In this document: positions 1 to 6,614 of the stretch, in pieces | How the letters are laid out: every line of letters begins with the position of its first letter | Position numbering within the stretch: position 1 is the stretch's first letter | Source: a virus | Length of the DNA: 64,000 nucleotides | Virus record (IMG/VR): IMGVR_UViG_3300033978_000480 | Span: 62,001-126,000 of that record | Reading direction: 5' to 3' (one strand) | Translations under genes and position numbers: made by a program | The notes under the pieces: model-generated | The model's input: only the letters and a program-made list of their open reading frames with translations | Database searches by the model: none | Told to the model about the DNA's origin: nothing

Positions 1-240
1 CACCTAGAAACACAGCGAATGCTAGCTGATATGCGCCGACGAGCAGAAGCCCGAAGGTTGCAAAACACGCTAATGTCTGCCGATCTCTTGGTGGTAATCG
101 CCGAGCAAGAGCGCGCGCGGCTTTCTCGCGTGCGACTTGAAAATATTGCGGCAGCTGAAAAAGCGGCCGCGGTGTCTGCCGCTGTAGCAAACGTGCCCGA
201 CCAGTCTTCAAAACGTCGAAGAATTTTCAAGCTCTACTAG
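1..240 (+). CDS. Hypothetical basic/Ala-rich protein, possibly 5'-truncated
   Basis: The reading frame is open from base 1, so the true start may lie upstream. The first in-window ATG is at 19 (73 residues from there). The product is rich in Arg, Ala and Glu and looks helical. It ends in a basic tail with the core RRIFKLY. The next gene ends almost identically (RRIQKLY), so the two may share a C-terminal signal or be distant paralogues. I recognise no family. The next gene follows after 8 bases with an AGGAGA ribosome site, suggesting one operon. Confidence 0.6.
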   Translation, partial: HLETQRMLADMRRRAEARRLQNTLMSADLLVVIAEQERARLSRVRLENIAAAEKAAAVSAAVANVPDQSSKRRRIFKLY

Positions 241-248
241 GAGAAAAT

Positions 249-443
249 ATGGCCGCCCGCGTTCCGACACCGACACTGAAAGAAATAGCTGAGCGCGCCA
301 AAGCGATCCGCGCAACGTGGACGCCGCAAGAAAGAAAAAAGAAATGCGTTTATTCAACAGATGTGCGATATACGCCGATGTCGGAAAATGTGTTTTCGGA
401 TAGCATTGGGCCAAGTTCCCGCCGCATTCAAAAACTCTATTAG
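249..443 (+). CDS. Hypothetical small basic protein with RRIQKLY tail
   Basis: 64 residues, ATG preceded by AGGAGA. Basic, with a Lys/Arg-rich centre. No known domain seen. The last residues (SSRRIQKLY) match the tail of the preceding protein (KRRRIFKLY) although the bodies differ, so the tail may be a conserved binding or targeting peptide. The following gene starts 8 bases downstream, consistent with co-transcription. Confidence 0.7.
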   Translation: MAARVPTPTLKEIAERAKAIRATWTPQERKKKCVYSTDVRYTPMSENVFSDSIGPSSRRIQKLY

Positions 444-451
444 GATCTAGT

Positions 452-886
452 ATGTCTTGTTGCCAAAATAAAACCGGCAAAAAAATTGAAAAGCTGCAGT
501 TGCCGCCGCTGGTATACGACGTTGCTGCAAACCTCGTCACCACGCTATGCGATCTCGTAAATGCGGGTATAAAGACACTACCAGACACGCTCACCGTTAC
601 AGAGCTTATGTTAGTGCTGCAATCGTTAGTTCAAAAGAATGATGAGCTGCAGCGCAAAGTAGACGAACGTAAAAGTCCCGCGGTGACTACAGCCGGCGCT
701 GCGGTGAACGTAGCATTTGGGCCTAACAATGCATATGTGCTATCAATGCCCGTCACACCTGCCGCGTGCGACGAGCTAGCTGAGCAGTTTGACGCAATAG
801 CTCAGCGACTCCGGCAAGCCGCTAGATCAAATATGTTTGACTGTGAACACCAGCAGATTTTATTTCCGTTTGTAGATTGCGCCTGA
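452..886 (+). CDS. Hypothetical protein, 144 aa
   Basis: 144 residues starting with a Cys pair (MSCCQNK), with a helical N-terminal half (residues about 35-75) and a C-terminal helix. No catalytic or binding motif recognised. ATG preceded by TAGGAT. It lies in the same run of small genes upstream of the glycosyltransferase. Its stop at 884-886 leaves room for that gene's ribosome site at 901-906. Confidence 0.7.
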   Translation: MSCCQNKTGKKIEKLQLPPLVYDVAANLVTTLCDLVNAGIKTLPDTLTVTELMLVLQSLVQKNDELQRKVDERKSPAVTTAGAAVNVAFGPNNAYVLSMPVTPAACDELAEQFDAIAQRLRQAARSNMFDCEHQQILFPFVDCA

Positions 887-912
887 CGTCATCTGCCACC
901 AAAGGACTGGTC

Positions 913-2046
913 ATGTCGAAGCCAACGCTGCACCTTATTGGTATCTTTCACACGATTCACAATCAGGCGTACTCGCATTGCGCGTTTACCGGGAAAGCAC
1001 TGCGCTTTTCTAAAATGATGCAGATGCGCGGCTACCCGGTAGTCGAGTATGCCAACGAGGGCAGCGAAAGCGAAGCACGAGAAAAGATCGTTATCTTGTC
1101 GCGCAAAGAGCTGCAAGAAATGACGGGCGAACGAAAAAAGACAGATTTTTATGCGGATCTTGCCACTGTCGGCACGCCGCACCATACAGAGTTTGAGTCG
1201 CGCCTAGTGTCTTTTATGAAGCATCGGGTACAGCCCGGCGACATTATTTGCCATCCGTTTGGTCACGCGCATTCAAGACTGCTCAATGACTTCCCGAAGA
1301 ACCTGCACGTTGAGACCGGCATTGGCTACCCGACGCTGGTAGACGGGACGATTAAGATATTTGAAAGCTACGCGTGGCGGCACTACCACGCCGGCAAAGA
1401 CGGTCGCGAGGGCAGCAACTATGAATGGGTTATTCCAAACTATTTTGATATCAATGACTGGCAACCCAGTTTTGCTCCCGGTTCTTATTACGCTTTTCTT
1501 GGGCGTATTGGGGCGCATAAGGGTCTGAACACGCTGCTGGAGATTGCGCGGCACCTGCCTGAAGGCGGCCCGAAAATCGTGTTGTGCGGGCAGGGCGACC
1601 CGACGCCGTGGCTGCACCCAAACATCGAGTACCGCGGACCAATTTCTGGTACAGCGCGCAGCGAGTATATGCGCAACGCGATCTGTTCTCTCATGCCCAC
1701 CACGTTCATCGAACCATTTGGCGGATCTGGCGTTGAGGGCCTAATGTGTGGCACGCCGCTGATTACGACAGACTACGGCGCCTTTGCCGAAACCGTACAG
1801 CACGGTTTCAATGGCTTCCGCTGCAAAACGCTCGAAGACTGGCTCGAAGCTCTGGAGGCCGTGACGCAGCTAGACCGCGCTGCTGTGTCCAATGCAGCCA
1901 GAGAAACCTACAGCCTTGAAGCGTGCAGCAAACGCTACGATGACGCGTTTGAAAAAATACACCAGCTGTACGATAAAGGCTGGTACACGCTGTCAGAAAA
2001 ACGGCTCAAAAAAGCCCCAAAAATTGCCGTTTCCGCGGGCCTATAA
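913..2046 (+). CDS. GT4-family (GT-B fold) glycosyltransferase
   Basis: 377 residues from ATG 913, chosen because AAAGGA sits 6 bases upstream; an in-frame ATG at 877 would overlap the previous gene and lacks a ribosome site. The C-terminal Rossmann domain carries the retaining GT4 signature EPFGGSGVEGLMCGTPLI near residue 268, where the two Glu positions of the E-x7-E motif bind the nucleotide-sugar donor. Before it come FLGRIGAHKG and VLCGQGD, typical of the donor-domain start. The likely role is transfer of a sugar to host surface glycan, phage DNA or a virion protein. The acceptor cannot be told. It is the last gene before a promoter at 2052-2080. Confidence 0.88.
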   Translation: MSKPTLHLIGIFHTIHNQAYSHCAFTGKALRFSKMMQMRGYPVVEYANEGSESEAREKIVILSRKELQEMTGERKKTDFYADLATVGTPHHTEFESRLVSFMKHRVQPGDIICHPFGHAHSRLLNDFPKNLHVETGIGYPTLVDGTIKIFESYAWRHYHAGKDGREGSNYEWVIPNYFDINDWQPSFAPGSYYAFLGRIGAHKGLNTLLEIARHLPEGGPKIVLCGQGDPTPWLHPNIEYRGPISGTARSEYMRNAICSLMPTTFIEPFGGSGVEGLMCGTPLITTDYGAFAETVQHGFNGFRCKTLEDWLEALEAVTQLDRAAVSNAARETYSLEACSKRYDDAFEKIHQLYDKGWYTLSEKRLKKAPKIAVSAGL

Positions 2047-2051
2047 ATAGG

Positions 2052-2080
2052 CTAAATTTCGCGCTATATCGTGGCATATT
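2052..2080 (+). promoter_or_regulatory. Promoter of the CTAAAT-N17-CATATT class
   Basis: CTAAAT at 2052-2057 and CATATT at 2075-2080 with exactly 17 bases between, just after the glycosyltransferase stop and before the next gene group. The same hexamers and the same 17-base gap recur at 10872, 13206 and 14823 (variant TATATC). Transcription would start near 2087. Confidence 0.65.
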
Positions 2081-2144
2081 ACTTGCGCACTGCAAATATG
2101 TATTTGCAGAACTTTGCGCCTTCGGGTTCTCAAAGGAGACCGCT

Positions 2145-2318
2145 ATGCCTTACCCGATTGTTCGTGAGATTCTGATTGTTTTCTGCACCATAGCTGGTAC
2201 CCTCGTGGGCTGGCTTGCGGGCAAAAGCATCAGCATACCTACAGCAGAAATGTCGCTTGCATTTGTCGGCATGGCCCTCGGTGGCGCATTTGCTGATATC
2301 TGCACGCGCAAGGAGTGA
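2145..2318 (+). CDS. Small two-helix membrane protein
   Basis: 57 residues, ATG preceded by AAAGGAGA. Residues about 7-25 and 35-52 are hydrophobic (cores EILIVFCTIAGTLVGWLAG and MSLAFVGMALGGAFADI), joined by a short polar loop. This is a hairpin membrane protein the size of a small holin or superinfection-exclusion protein, but no family is recognised. Its last codons contain the ribosome site of the next gene (AAGGAG), so the two are translationally coupled. Confidence 0.7.
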   Translation: MPYPIVREILIVFCTIAGTLVGWLAGKSISIPTAEMSLAFVGMALGGAFADICTRKE

Positions 2319-2322
2319 TACC

Positions 2323-2970
2323 ATGAAACGTGTGTTGTGTTTTGTGCTCCTGACGGTTGTGTGCGCTTTTTCGGAAGCCAAGGATTTTCCGTGGAACCAC
2401 GATGTGCGTGACCCGGCTTTCGAGGCGTGGGCTATGACTGAAATACGCGCAGTTGTCGAAGAGAATTTCGCGGCTGTTAACAATGAAGACGTCAAAAGGC
2501 TCATGGCGACCCACACGAGCTACTGCCCTGATCGGGAAGAGTTCATGAAAGAAGCTAAGCAGTCTTTTGAAGACTTCGACGTTTATGTCCGGCTGGTTGA
2601 TTTACGCTGGGGTGGCGCTGGCAACGCGTCCAGCGTATATAAGTCAGGTCACCGGTGTTCTGTGATCGTGACGCAGCAAACAATGCCGGCTAATGCTGAA
2701 GATGGCGATTACACGTCATACAGAGGCAACTCCGCTTTGCTGCCCCCGACGGAGCTAGTTTATTACACGCTCCACTGCCACATGGAAAAGGGCAAGTGGA
2801 AGATCCACATGATCAATGGGGACGTGTGCCGGACGACGTGGGAGTATTTCGAAGACGATAAAAGAGAGCGCGAAAGGCTATCTGGTAATACAGCGTCAGC
2901 GCCCGGTCGATCGCCGTTTGATTGCGCAAATGGTCGGTGTCAGAAACCGGTCATTCGCGTAGGTAACTAA
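2323..2970 (+). CDS. Exported protein with NTF2-like fold (tentative)
   Basis: 215 residues from ATG 2323, chosen because AAGGAG lies 9 bases upstream and the residues that follow form a clear signal peptide (MKRVLCFVLLTVVCAFSEA). The mature part has an N-terminal helix pattern (VVEENFAAVNNEDVKRLMATH) and later beta strands ending in a Trp-rich strand, as in NTF2/SnoaL-like domains, so it may be a small periplasmic binding protein. The assignment rests on pattern only. Tail is polar, with two Cys near the end. Confidence 0.6.
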   Translation: MKRVLCFVLLTVVCAFSEAKDFPWNHDVRDPAFEAWAMTEIRAVVEENFAAVNNEDVKRLMATHTSYCPDREEFMKEAKQSFEDFDVYVRLVDLRWGGAGNASSVYKSGHRCSVIVTQQTMPANAEDGDYTSYRGNSALLPPTELVYYTLHCHMEKGKWKIHMINGDVCRTTWEYFEDDKRERERLSGNTASAPGRSPFDCANGRCQKPVIRVGN

Positions 2971-3004
2971 TGTCTACAGTGTTGCGGTGACGCAGCACTG
3001 GCCC

Positions 3005-3078
3005 GACCCCTTAGCTCAGCTGGTTAGAGCATCGGACTTTTAATCCGTTGGTCCTCGGTTCGAATCCGAGAGGGGTCA
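3005..3078 (+). tRNA. tRNA-Lys(TTT)
   Basis: A 74-nt cloverleaf: 7-bp acceptor GACCCCT/AGGGGTC, D arm with GCTC...GAGC, anticodon stem TCGGA/TCCGT around loop CTTTTAA (anticodon TTT), T arm with TTCGAAT, discriminator A. No CCA is encoded. Confidence 0.95.
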
Positions 3079-3118
3079 CTGTTTGGGGGTTCGATTGTTT
3101 CACACAAGGATGAGTGAA

Positions 3119-3319
3119 ATGAATTGGGTAGTTATGCTTCTTATGTCGATCTTAATGCCAGTTGTGCAGCCGACTCTGCAAAATGGAGTACAGAAAATGT
3201 CGGCTAAGATTCAGCAGGTTTCCCAACCAAGCCCTTATATTACGTACCACGAAGGGCGCTGGTGGAAGTTAGAGAACGGTCAGTGGTACGTCTGGCAGGA
3301 GAACAAAAATGCCAATTAG
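3119..3319 (+). CDS. Small membrane-anchored protein
   Basis: 66 residues from ATG 3119, chosen over upstream ATGs because AAGGA lies 8 bases before it. An N-terminal hydrophobic segment (WVVMLLMSILMPVV) is followed by a short polar domain rich in aromatic residues (HEGRWWKLENGQWYVW). A single-pass or secreted small protein of unknown function. Overlaps the next gene by 11 bases. Confidence 0.6.
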   Translation: MNWVVMLLMSILMPVVQPTLQNGVQKMSAKIQQVSQPSPYITYHEGRWWKLENGQWYVWQENKNAN

Positions 3320-3590
3320 TGCGCCGCTGTTTAATCTATATTTCACAGGTGAGTACGACAAGATTCCGACTCGTATGCAGACGGCCCTTACGCGATACGT
3401 CACCGACCGCGTGGCTCCCGGTAACTTCCTGCAAGCGGTCATTAAGAACGACCTGCGCGACGCCTGTGGCCGCGCAGATAGTGAGAATCTGCCGCTGTTA
3501 CCCCTGTACGTTAAATGGCTTTACAACGTCGCTCCGGGCGGCTGTTGGGGTAGCCTAGACAACTACAAGGCGTGGATGGCTGGTGAGTAA
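3309..3590 (+). CDS. Conserved small phage protein of unknown function
   Basis: 93 residues. The stretch GNFLQAVIKNDLRDACGRAD followed by a C-terminal NVAPGGCWGS resembles a small protein found in many unrelated tailed phages (PPGSFL.AVL.NDL...GRAD.....CWGS pattern), whose function is not known to me. Helical and probably cytoplasmic. It sits between tRNA genes in the accessory region. Confidence 0.8.
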   Translation: MPISAPLFNLYFTGEYDKIPTRMQTALTRYVTDRVAPGNFLQAVIKNDLRDACGRADSENLPLLPLYVKWLYNVAPGGCWGSLDNYKAWMAGE

Positions 3591-3620
3591 TCTATAAGCC
3601 TTTTTGCGTAAAAAGTTGCC

Positions 3621-3693
3621 GGGATCGTAGCCCAATGGCAGAGGCAAAGGACTTAAAATCCTTCAAGTGTGGGTTCGAGTCCCACCGATCCTA
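3621..3693 (+). tRNA. tRNA-Leu(TAA) with a short variable loop
   Basis: Acceptor GGGATCG/CGATCCT (terminal G-T), anticodon stem AAGGA/TCCTT around CTTAAAA (anticodon TAA), T arm GTGGG-TTCGAGT-CCCAC, discriminator A. Only five bases (CAAGT) separate the anticodon and T stems, whereas bacterial tRNA-Leu normally carries a long class II variable arm. 73 nt, no CCA encoded. A second Leu tRNA at 5304 has the same feature. Confidence 0.88.
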
Positions 3694-3716
3694 ATGGTTG
3701 ATCAAAAGGAGTTTTC

Positions 3717-4067
3717 ATGCCACAAGACACGGTTAAATACAAACCGGTTTGTTGCTACCAGTGCGGAGAAACGTTTCGGTCGTATACGTTCAAAGACGTG
3801 TACGACATGCGCATTGACGGCGTGATTCACAAAGTGCCCGTATACGCTGTCCCGTGCCGGCGTTGCGACGCCTGCGACATCGCGATAACGGACGCTGGTT
3901 CCGATGAGGCCGTGCAGTGGTCGTACAAAAAGTACCTCAACGAGCACGGATTAAACACGCCATGGCTGCGTTTCCGCCGCTGGATTCGTCGCCGTTGCCG
4001 AATCGCGTGCGACCGGTATAACTGGTACCGGCTGCGATTCGATAAATGGCGTGGCAAATATTCGTAG
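3717..4067 (+). CDS. YgiT/MqsA-like zinc-ribbon protein
   Basis: 116 residues, ATG with AAGGAG upstream. CCYQCG near residue 12 and CRRCDAC near residue 48 flank a strand pattern containing V.....V.V..V.C..C, as in the YgiT-type zinc finger of MqsA antitoxins. No toxin partner or HTH is visible, and residues 75-116 are strongly basic with many Arg and Trp/Tyr, suggesting nucleic-acid binding. Lies between tRNA-Leu and tRNA-Val. Confidence 0.65.
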   Translation: MPQDTVKYKPVCCYQCGETFRSYTFKDVYDMRIDGVIHKVPVYAVPCRRCDACDIAITDAGSDEAVQWSYKKYLNEHGLNTPWLRFRRWIRRRCRIACDRYNWYRLRFDKWRGKYS

Positions 4068-4073
4068 CAACGT

Positions 4074-4147
4074 AGGCGCATAGCTCAATTGGTCAGAGCA
4101 CCTGCTTTACACGCAGGGGGTTAGGGGTTCGAGTCCCTTTGCGCCTA
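4074..4147 (+). tRNA. tRNA-Val(TAC)
   Basis: 74-nt cloverleaf: acceptor AGGCGCA/TGCGCCT, D arm GCTC...GAGC, anticodon stem CCTGC/GCAGG around TTTACAC (anticodon TAC), T arm with TTCGAGT, discriminator A. No CCA encoded. Confidence 0.93.
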
Positions 4148-4211
4148 TTGCCCGGTGTGGGGCGTATTCGACAACAGCCGCGCACACCCGCGGTGTATTC
4201 ACGGAGGATTT

Positions 4212-4580
4212 ATGATCCGCATTTTCATGTGCCTGTGTCTGGTTGCGTCTGCTCTCACGGTTGAGGCGGCTCCCCGACGACGATATACCTACAACACGAC
4301 ACCGGCAGCCTCGCCAGCGCGTGTGTCTGGGTATACGTCCACCTCCTCTATGCCGACGGGTAATACCGGTTCGGCACAGGGTGTGGCTGAAATACAGGCT
4401 TCGCGCGGCTACGTGGGCCACTTCGGTGGCAACAGTGGTTACGAGGGTTGCGGCTCCGGTTCGACGCCAGAGCAAGCCCTAAACAACTGCTGCTATTCCA
4501 ATAGCGGCATGGCAGTTGTGGATCAGGGCGTAGCCTGTGGCCGTAATGGCCGTTGGTACGCTTGCAAGCGGTACCGGTAA
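4212..4580 (+). CDS. Small secreted Cys-rich protein
   Basis: 122 residues from ATG 4212, chosen because GGAGG precedes it and a signal peptide follows (MIRIFMCLCLVASALTVEA, cleavage near AA-PRRR). The middle is Ser/Thr/Pro/Gly-rich linker. The C-terminal 55 residues form a compact Gly/Asn domain with five or six Cys (EGCG, NNCC, GVACG, WYACK), probably disulfide-bonded in the periplasm. Function unknown. Confidence 0.7.
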   Translation: MIRIFMCLCLVASALTVEAAPRRRYTYNTTPAASPARVSGYTSTSSMPTGNTGSAQGVAEIQASRGYVGHFGGNSGYEGCGSGSTPEQALNNCCYSNSGMAVVDQGVACGRNGRWYACKRYR

Positions 4581-4592
4581 TACTGGCTAATC

Positions 4593-4706
4593 GGCGGGCG
4601 CTGGAGGAAGCTCAAGCCTCTGGCGCCCGCCCCGCGGCCCGCGGAAACCGGTTGGCAAGCGAGTCTTATTAACTCGAAACGCGGGGTTCGACTCCTCGGC
4701 GGGCTA
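4593..4706 (+). tRNA. tRNA-like element, possible tRNA-Ile(TAT), preceded by an interfering hairpin
   Basis: The 3' half is tRNA-like: anticodon stem CGAGT/ACTCG (4660-4676) around CTTATTA (anticodon TAT), five-base variable loop, T arm CGGGG-TTCGACT-CCTCG, and GCGGGCT+A at 4699-4706. That 3' strand pairs with GGCCCGC at 4636-4642, giving a 71-nt body, but no normal D stem can be drawn in 4643-4659. Directly upstream a 9-bp hairpin (4593-4601 with 4623-4631) repeats the sequence TCGGCGGGC of the acceptor 3' strand and could compete with acceptor pairing. It may be a decaying tRNA, a tRNA with an unusual D arm, or a regulatory mimic. Confidence 0.45.
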
Positions 4707-4746
4707 TTGTTTGTTCTGTTTGTTATCGACTTTTATAGGAGTTAAC

Positions 4747-4908
4747 ATGCGCTACAAGAACGTAACGGCTGATGGTTCTTTTTTCGCCATTGTCAAATGG
4801 GCAGAAACCAACAACGCGCATTACGACACGCGCGTTATAAATGGTCGGATACAGATTGGCATGTCGCCATATCACTGGCGTCGTGCTGAATATCAAGGTG
4901 CAGCATGA
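4747..4908 (+). CDS. Hypothetical protein, 53 aa
   Basis: 53 residues from ATG 4747, supported by AGGAG 7 bases upstream. A short mixed alpha/beta sequence with basic and aromatic residues; no motif recognised. Ends in ATGA overlap with the next gene, so the two are coupled. Confidence 0.6.
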   Translation: MRYKNVTADGSFFAIVKWAETNNAHYDTRVINGRIQIGMSPYHWRRAEYQGAA

Positions 4909-5090
4909 CACTTGAACGTGCGGCCGAGCTAGTTTCAGCGCTCCGCGTAGCTGAACCAAACTCATTAGCTGCGCCTGATTTGTTCTCTCACTTTGTGGAT
5001 TATTTCAATCTGCAGGGAGAAAAAAAACTAACGCAATTTGCAGAGCTGTGCGGTTTTCTTATCGCTTGCGATGTTAGTCGCGTTGGTTGA
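4905..5090 (+). CDS. Hypothetical helical protein, 61 aa
   Basis: 61 residues. Starts inside the last codons of the previous gene (ATGA). Predominantly helical, with no domain recognised. Followed four bases later by tRNA-Glu. Confidence 0.6.
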   Translation: MTLERAAELVSALRVAEPNSLAAPDLFSHFVDYFNLQGEKKLTQFAELCGFLIACDVSRVG

Positions 5091-5093
5091 ACG

Positions 5094-5166
5094 GGCCCCA
5101 TCGTCTAGAGGCCTAGGACACCACCCTTTCACGGTGGATACCGGGGTTCGAATCCCCGTGGGGTCA
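5094..5166 (+). tRNA. tRNA-Glu(TTC)
   Basis: 73-nt cloverleaf closely following bacterial tRNA-Glu: acceptor GGCCCCA/TGGGGTC, D arm CGTCTAGAGGCCTAGG, anticodon stem CCACC/GGTGG around CTTTCAC (anticodon TTC), T arm CGGGG-TTCGAAT-CCCCG, discriminator A. No CCA encoded. Confidence 0.95.
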
Positions 5167-5303
5167 TTGATGAGTAAAACCATTGAACTGTTCCGGCTGA
5201 TCCCCGGCAGGAGGTAGTGAGGTTTTAAGTTCGATTTCCCGGTATGCCTATCCACGTGGCTCGTATATCGGAAGCGACCCCTAATCGACACTCATCAATT
5301 TTT
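5167..5303 (+). ncRNA. Structured RNA A between two tRNAs
   Basis: A 137-base gap holds no convincing gene. Its ends pair perfectly: TTGATGAGT at 5167-5175 with ACTCATCAA at 5290-5298 (9 bp), followed directly by TTTTT, like a closing stem ending at a transcript terminus. Inside, TCG-A-TTTCC (5231-5239) pairs with GGAAGCGA (5271-5278) with one bulge and encloses the palindrome CCACGTGG. A 15-codon ORF from 5170 is too short to credit. No known RNA family recognised. Confidence 0.5.
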
Positions 5304-5377
5304 AACTCGGTAGCCCAATTGGCAGAGGCGGTAGACTTAGGATCTACTTGTTGTGGGTTCGACTCCCACCCGGGTTA
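5304..5377 (+). tRNA. tRNA-Leu(TAG) with a short variable loop
   Basis: 74-nt cloverleaf: acceptor AACTCGG/CCGGGTT, anticodon stem GTAGA/TCTAC around CTTAGGA (anticodon TAG), variable loop TTGTT, T arm GTGGG-TTCGACT-CCCAC, discriminator A. Like the Leu(TAA) gene at 3621 it lacks the long variable arm usual for bacterial leucine tRNAs. The two share D- and T-arm sequence, suggesting duplication. No CCA encoded. Confidence 0.88.
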
Positions 5378-5567
5378 TTGTCTCGGCAGCGTGTGTACAG
5401 CGCTGCGAAATGCAGGGGGAAGTTAGTCCTCCTTAATTCGTTTGTGGGAGGGTAGCAAAGGTATTGATATCTATGGCCGGGCGCATCGGCCCGGCCGCCA
5501 AATAGATAACAATATGCCCGATAGGACCACGTCCCTGCGGCGAGACTTTTTCATCTAGGAGAGAATC
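5378..5567 (+). ncRNA. Structured RNA B (no gene seen)
   Basis: This 190-base gap is rich in perfect stems: GCAGCG/CGCTGC (5387-5406), GGCCGGGC/GCCCGGCC (5475-5496), and an outer pair GCAGGG (5412-5417) with CCCTGC (5533-5538) followed by CGGCGAGACTTTTT. It also holds the sequence TTGATATCTA near 5462, seen again in other intergenic gaps. The final 20 bases carry the ribosome site (AGGAGAG) of the gene at 5568. Confidence 0.45.
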
Positions 5568-5942
5568 ATGTGGGACGATGTCATAATTGGCAGCGGAAAT
5601 AGTCTGAACGGCGCTTGCCTCGTGCGCAAGCTAGAGAATGCTGATATCTCTGCTAACGCCGCGTCATACTGGATCCACCAAGCCTATCTTGGCGGCAGCA
5701 TGACTATTTTCAAGAACACGCTGGAAGGTGACAAGCTGAAAACCATGCTTACCGACGGCACAGCAGATGGCGACATTTCGGTTTGGCTGGAAAACGTGTT
5801 TATTGATAACGTAGAAAGCGGCCGGTTGAAAATGCTTGTGCGGTCGGCCATAATGCGGGCAGAGTCCAATGCCCGTAAAAAGAAGGCTAAGGACATTCGC
5901 AAAGCTTTTAGCCGCGCATTCAGAAAGATTGATGAGTATTGA
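5568..5942 (+). CDS. Hypothetical protein, 124 aa
   Basis: 124 residues with AGGAGAGA upstream of the ATG. Mixed N-terminal half and a strongly basic helical C-terminus (residues about 88-120, many Lys/Arg), suggesting nucleic-acid contact. No recognised domain. Lies directly upstream of the tmRNA, 8 bases away. Confidence 0.7.
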   Translation: MWDDVIIGSGNSLNGACLVRKLENADISANAASYWIHQAYLGGSMTIFKNTLEGDKLKTMLTDGTADGDISVWLENVFIDNVESGRLKMLVRSAIMRAESNARKKKAKDIRKAFSRAFRKIDEY

Positions 5943-5950
5943 TTGATACA

Positions 5951-6292
5951 GGGGGCGTACTGGTATCGACGTATAGACGGAAACACACATTGCATTCCGT
6001 GGTTGATCGAGAGGCCACGTTAATACTCGATTAAATGTTAATTGGCACTTTCAACAGTGTCCCCGCTCTCGCTGCCTGAGCAGTGATCGGGTGAGGCGCG
6101 TGACCTCATCGCCCATCACGCTGGCCGACTGGAAGAAGTCTGACAGGCTGGACAGACAGCCAAAGATGGTGGTAGCCCACCTGACGCCGATAATCGGCTG
6201 GCTTTGTTCATTGTGTAAGCAACAATGAGACATGAATGTAGACGTGTGTGTGGAAACTATTACGGACGCGGGTTCGACTCCCGCCGCCTCCA
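5951..6292 (+). ncRNA. ssrA: tmRNA (phage-encoded ssrA)
   Basis: The two ends form the tRNA-like domain: 5' GGGGGCG pairs with 3' CGCCTCC, and the 3' end GGACGCGGGTTCGACTCCCG is nearly identical to the T arm of enterobacterial tmRNA. A tag reading frame runs from GGC 6044 to TGA 6077-6079 and encodes GTFNSVPALAA, ending in the ALAA degradation signal. Stable helices follow (for example around 6083-6122), as in tmRNA pseudoknot regions. It would rescue ribosomes stalled on broken phage or host mRNA and tag the products. The resume codon (GGC, Gly) is inferred from the frame and the usual tag length. CCA is not encoded beyond the discriminator. Confidence 0.92.
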
Positions 6293-6295
6293 TAT

Positions 6296-6418
6296 AACAA
6301 CGTTCGTGGGTGAAGGCGCCTCAAAAAGGTTAGCCGTGGAAACTAGGGCAAATATTCACGCATGAGCCCGAAGACCTATACCCCGTGATGGCCTGCGTGT
6401 CCGTCACAACGTTGTTTT
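6296..6418 (+). ncRNA. Structured RNA C, directly after tmRNA
   Basis: AACAACGTT (6296-6304) pairs perfectly with AACGTTGTT (6408-6416), followed by TT. Inside are short stems such as GGGC/GCCC (about 6346-6369). No ORF with a ribosome site exists here. It starts 3 bases after the tmRNA and could be processed from the same transcript. No known family recognised. Confidence 0.5.
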
Positions 6419-6419
6419 A

Positions 6420-6552
6420 ACCGGGCGCTCCTTGCCTTCGGATACCACTGCGGGGAATCTCGTAGTGAGCTGCCGACGTGGGGGAGCACTAAGAACAGCT
6501 GCAGCTGGGCTTAGATAAGGGCTGGGGCGTAAATGGCCCACCCGGTTTTTTT
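6420..6552 (+). ncRNA. Structured RNA D ending in a T-run
   Basis: ACCGGG (6420-6425) pairs with CCCGGT (6541-6546), running straight into a seven-T tract as in an intrinsic terminator with a very large loop. The interior holds a 7-bp hairpin CACTGCG/CGTAGTG, the palindrome CAGCTGCAGCTG and a stem GGGCT/GGCCC near the 3' end. It begins two bases after RNA C and ends 60 bases before the next gene. It may terminate the tRNA/tmRNA transcript. Function unknown. Confidence 0.5.
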
Positions 6553-6614
6553 CTTTGCTCGTGGCACGTTGTCACGGGTTGTCCAGTGGTTTTTTAACGT
6601 AAGGATACGTTTAT

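Noticed and set aside
3621-3693. Suppressor tRNA reading TTA as anticodon
   Set aside because: Loop CTTAAAA with T33 fixed gives anticodon TAA; reading TTA would need C at position 33.
5170-5217. 15-codon ORF starting MSKTIELF
   Set aside because: Too short, no ribosome site, and it lies in the paired structure of RNA A.
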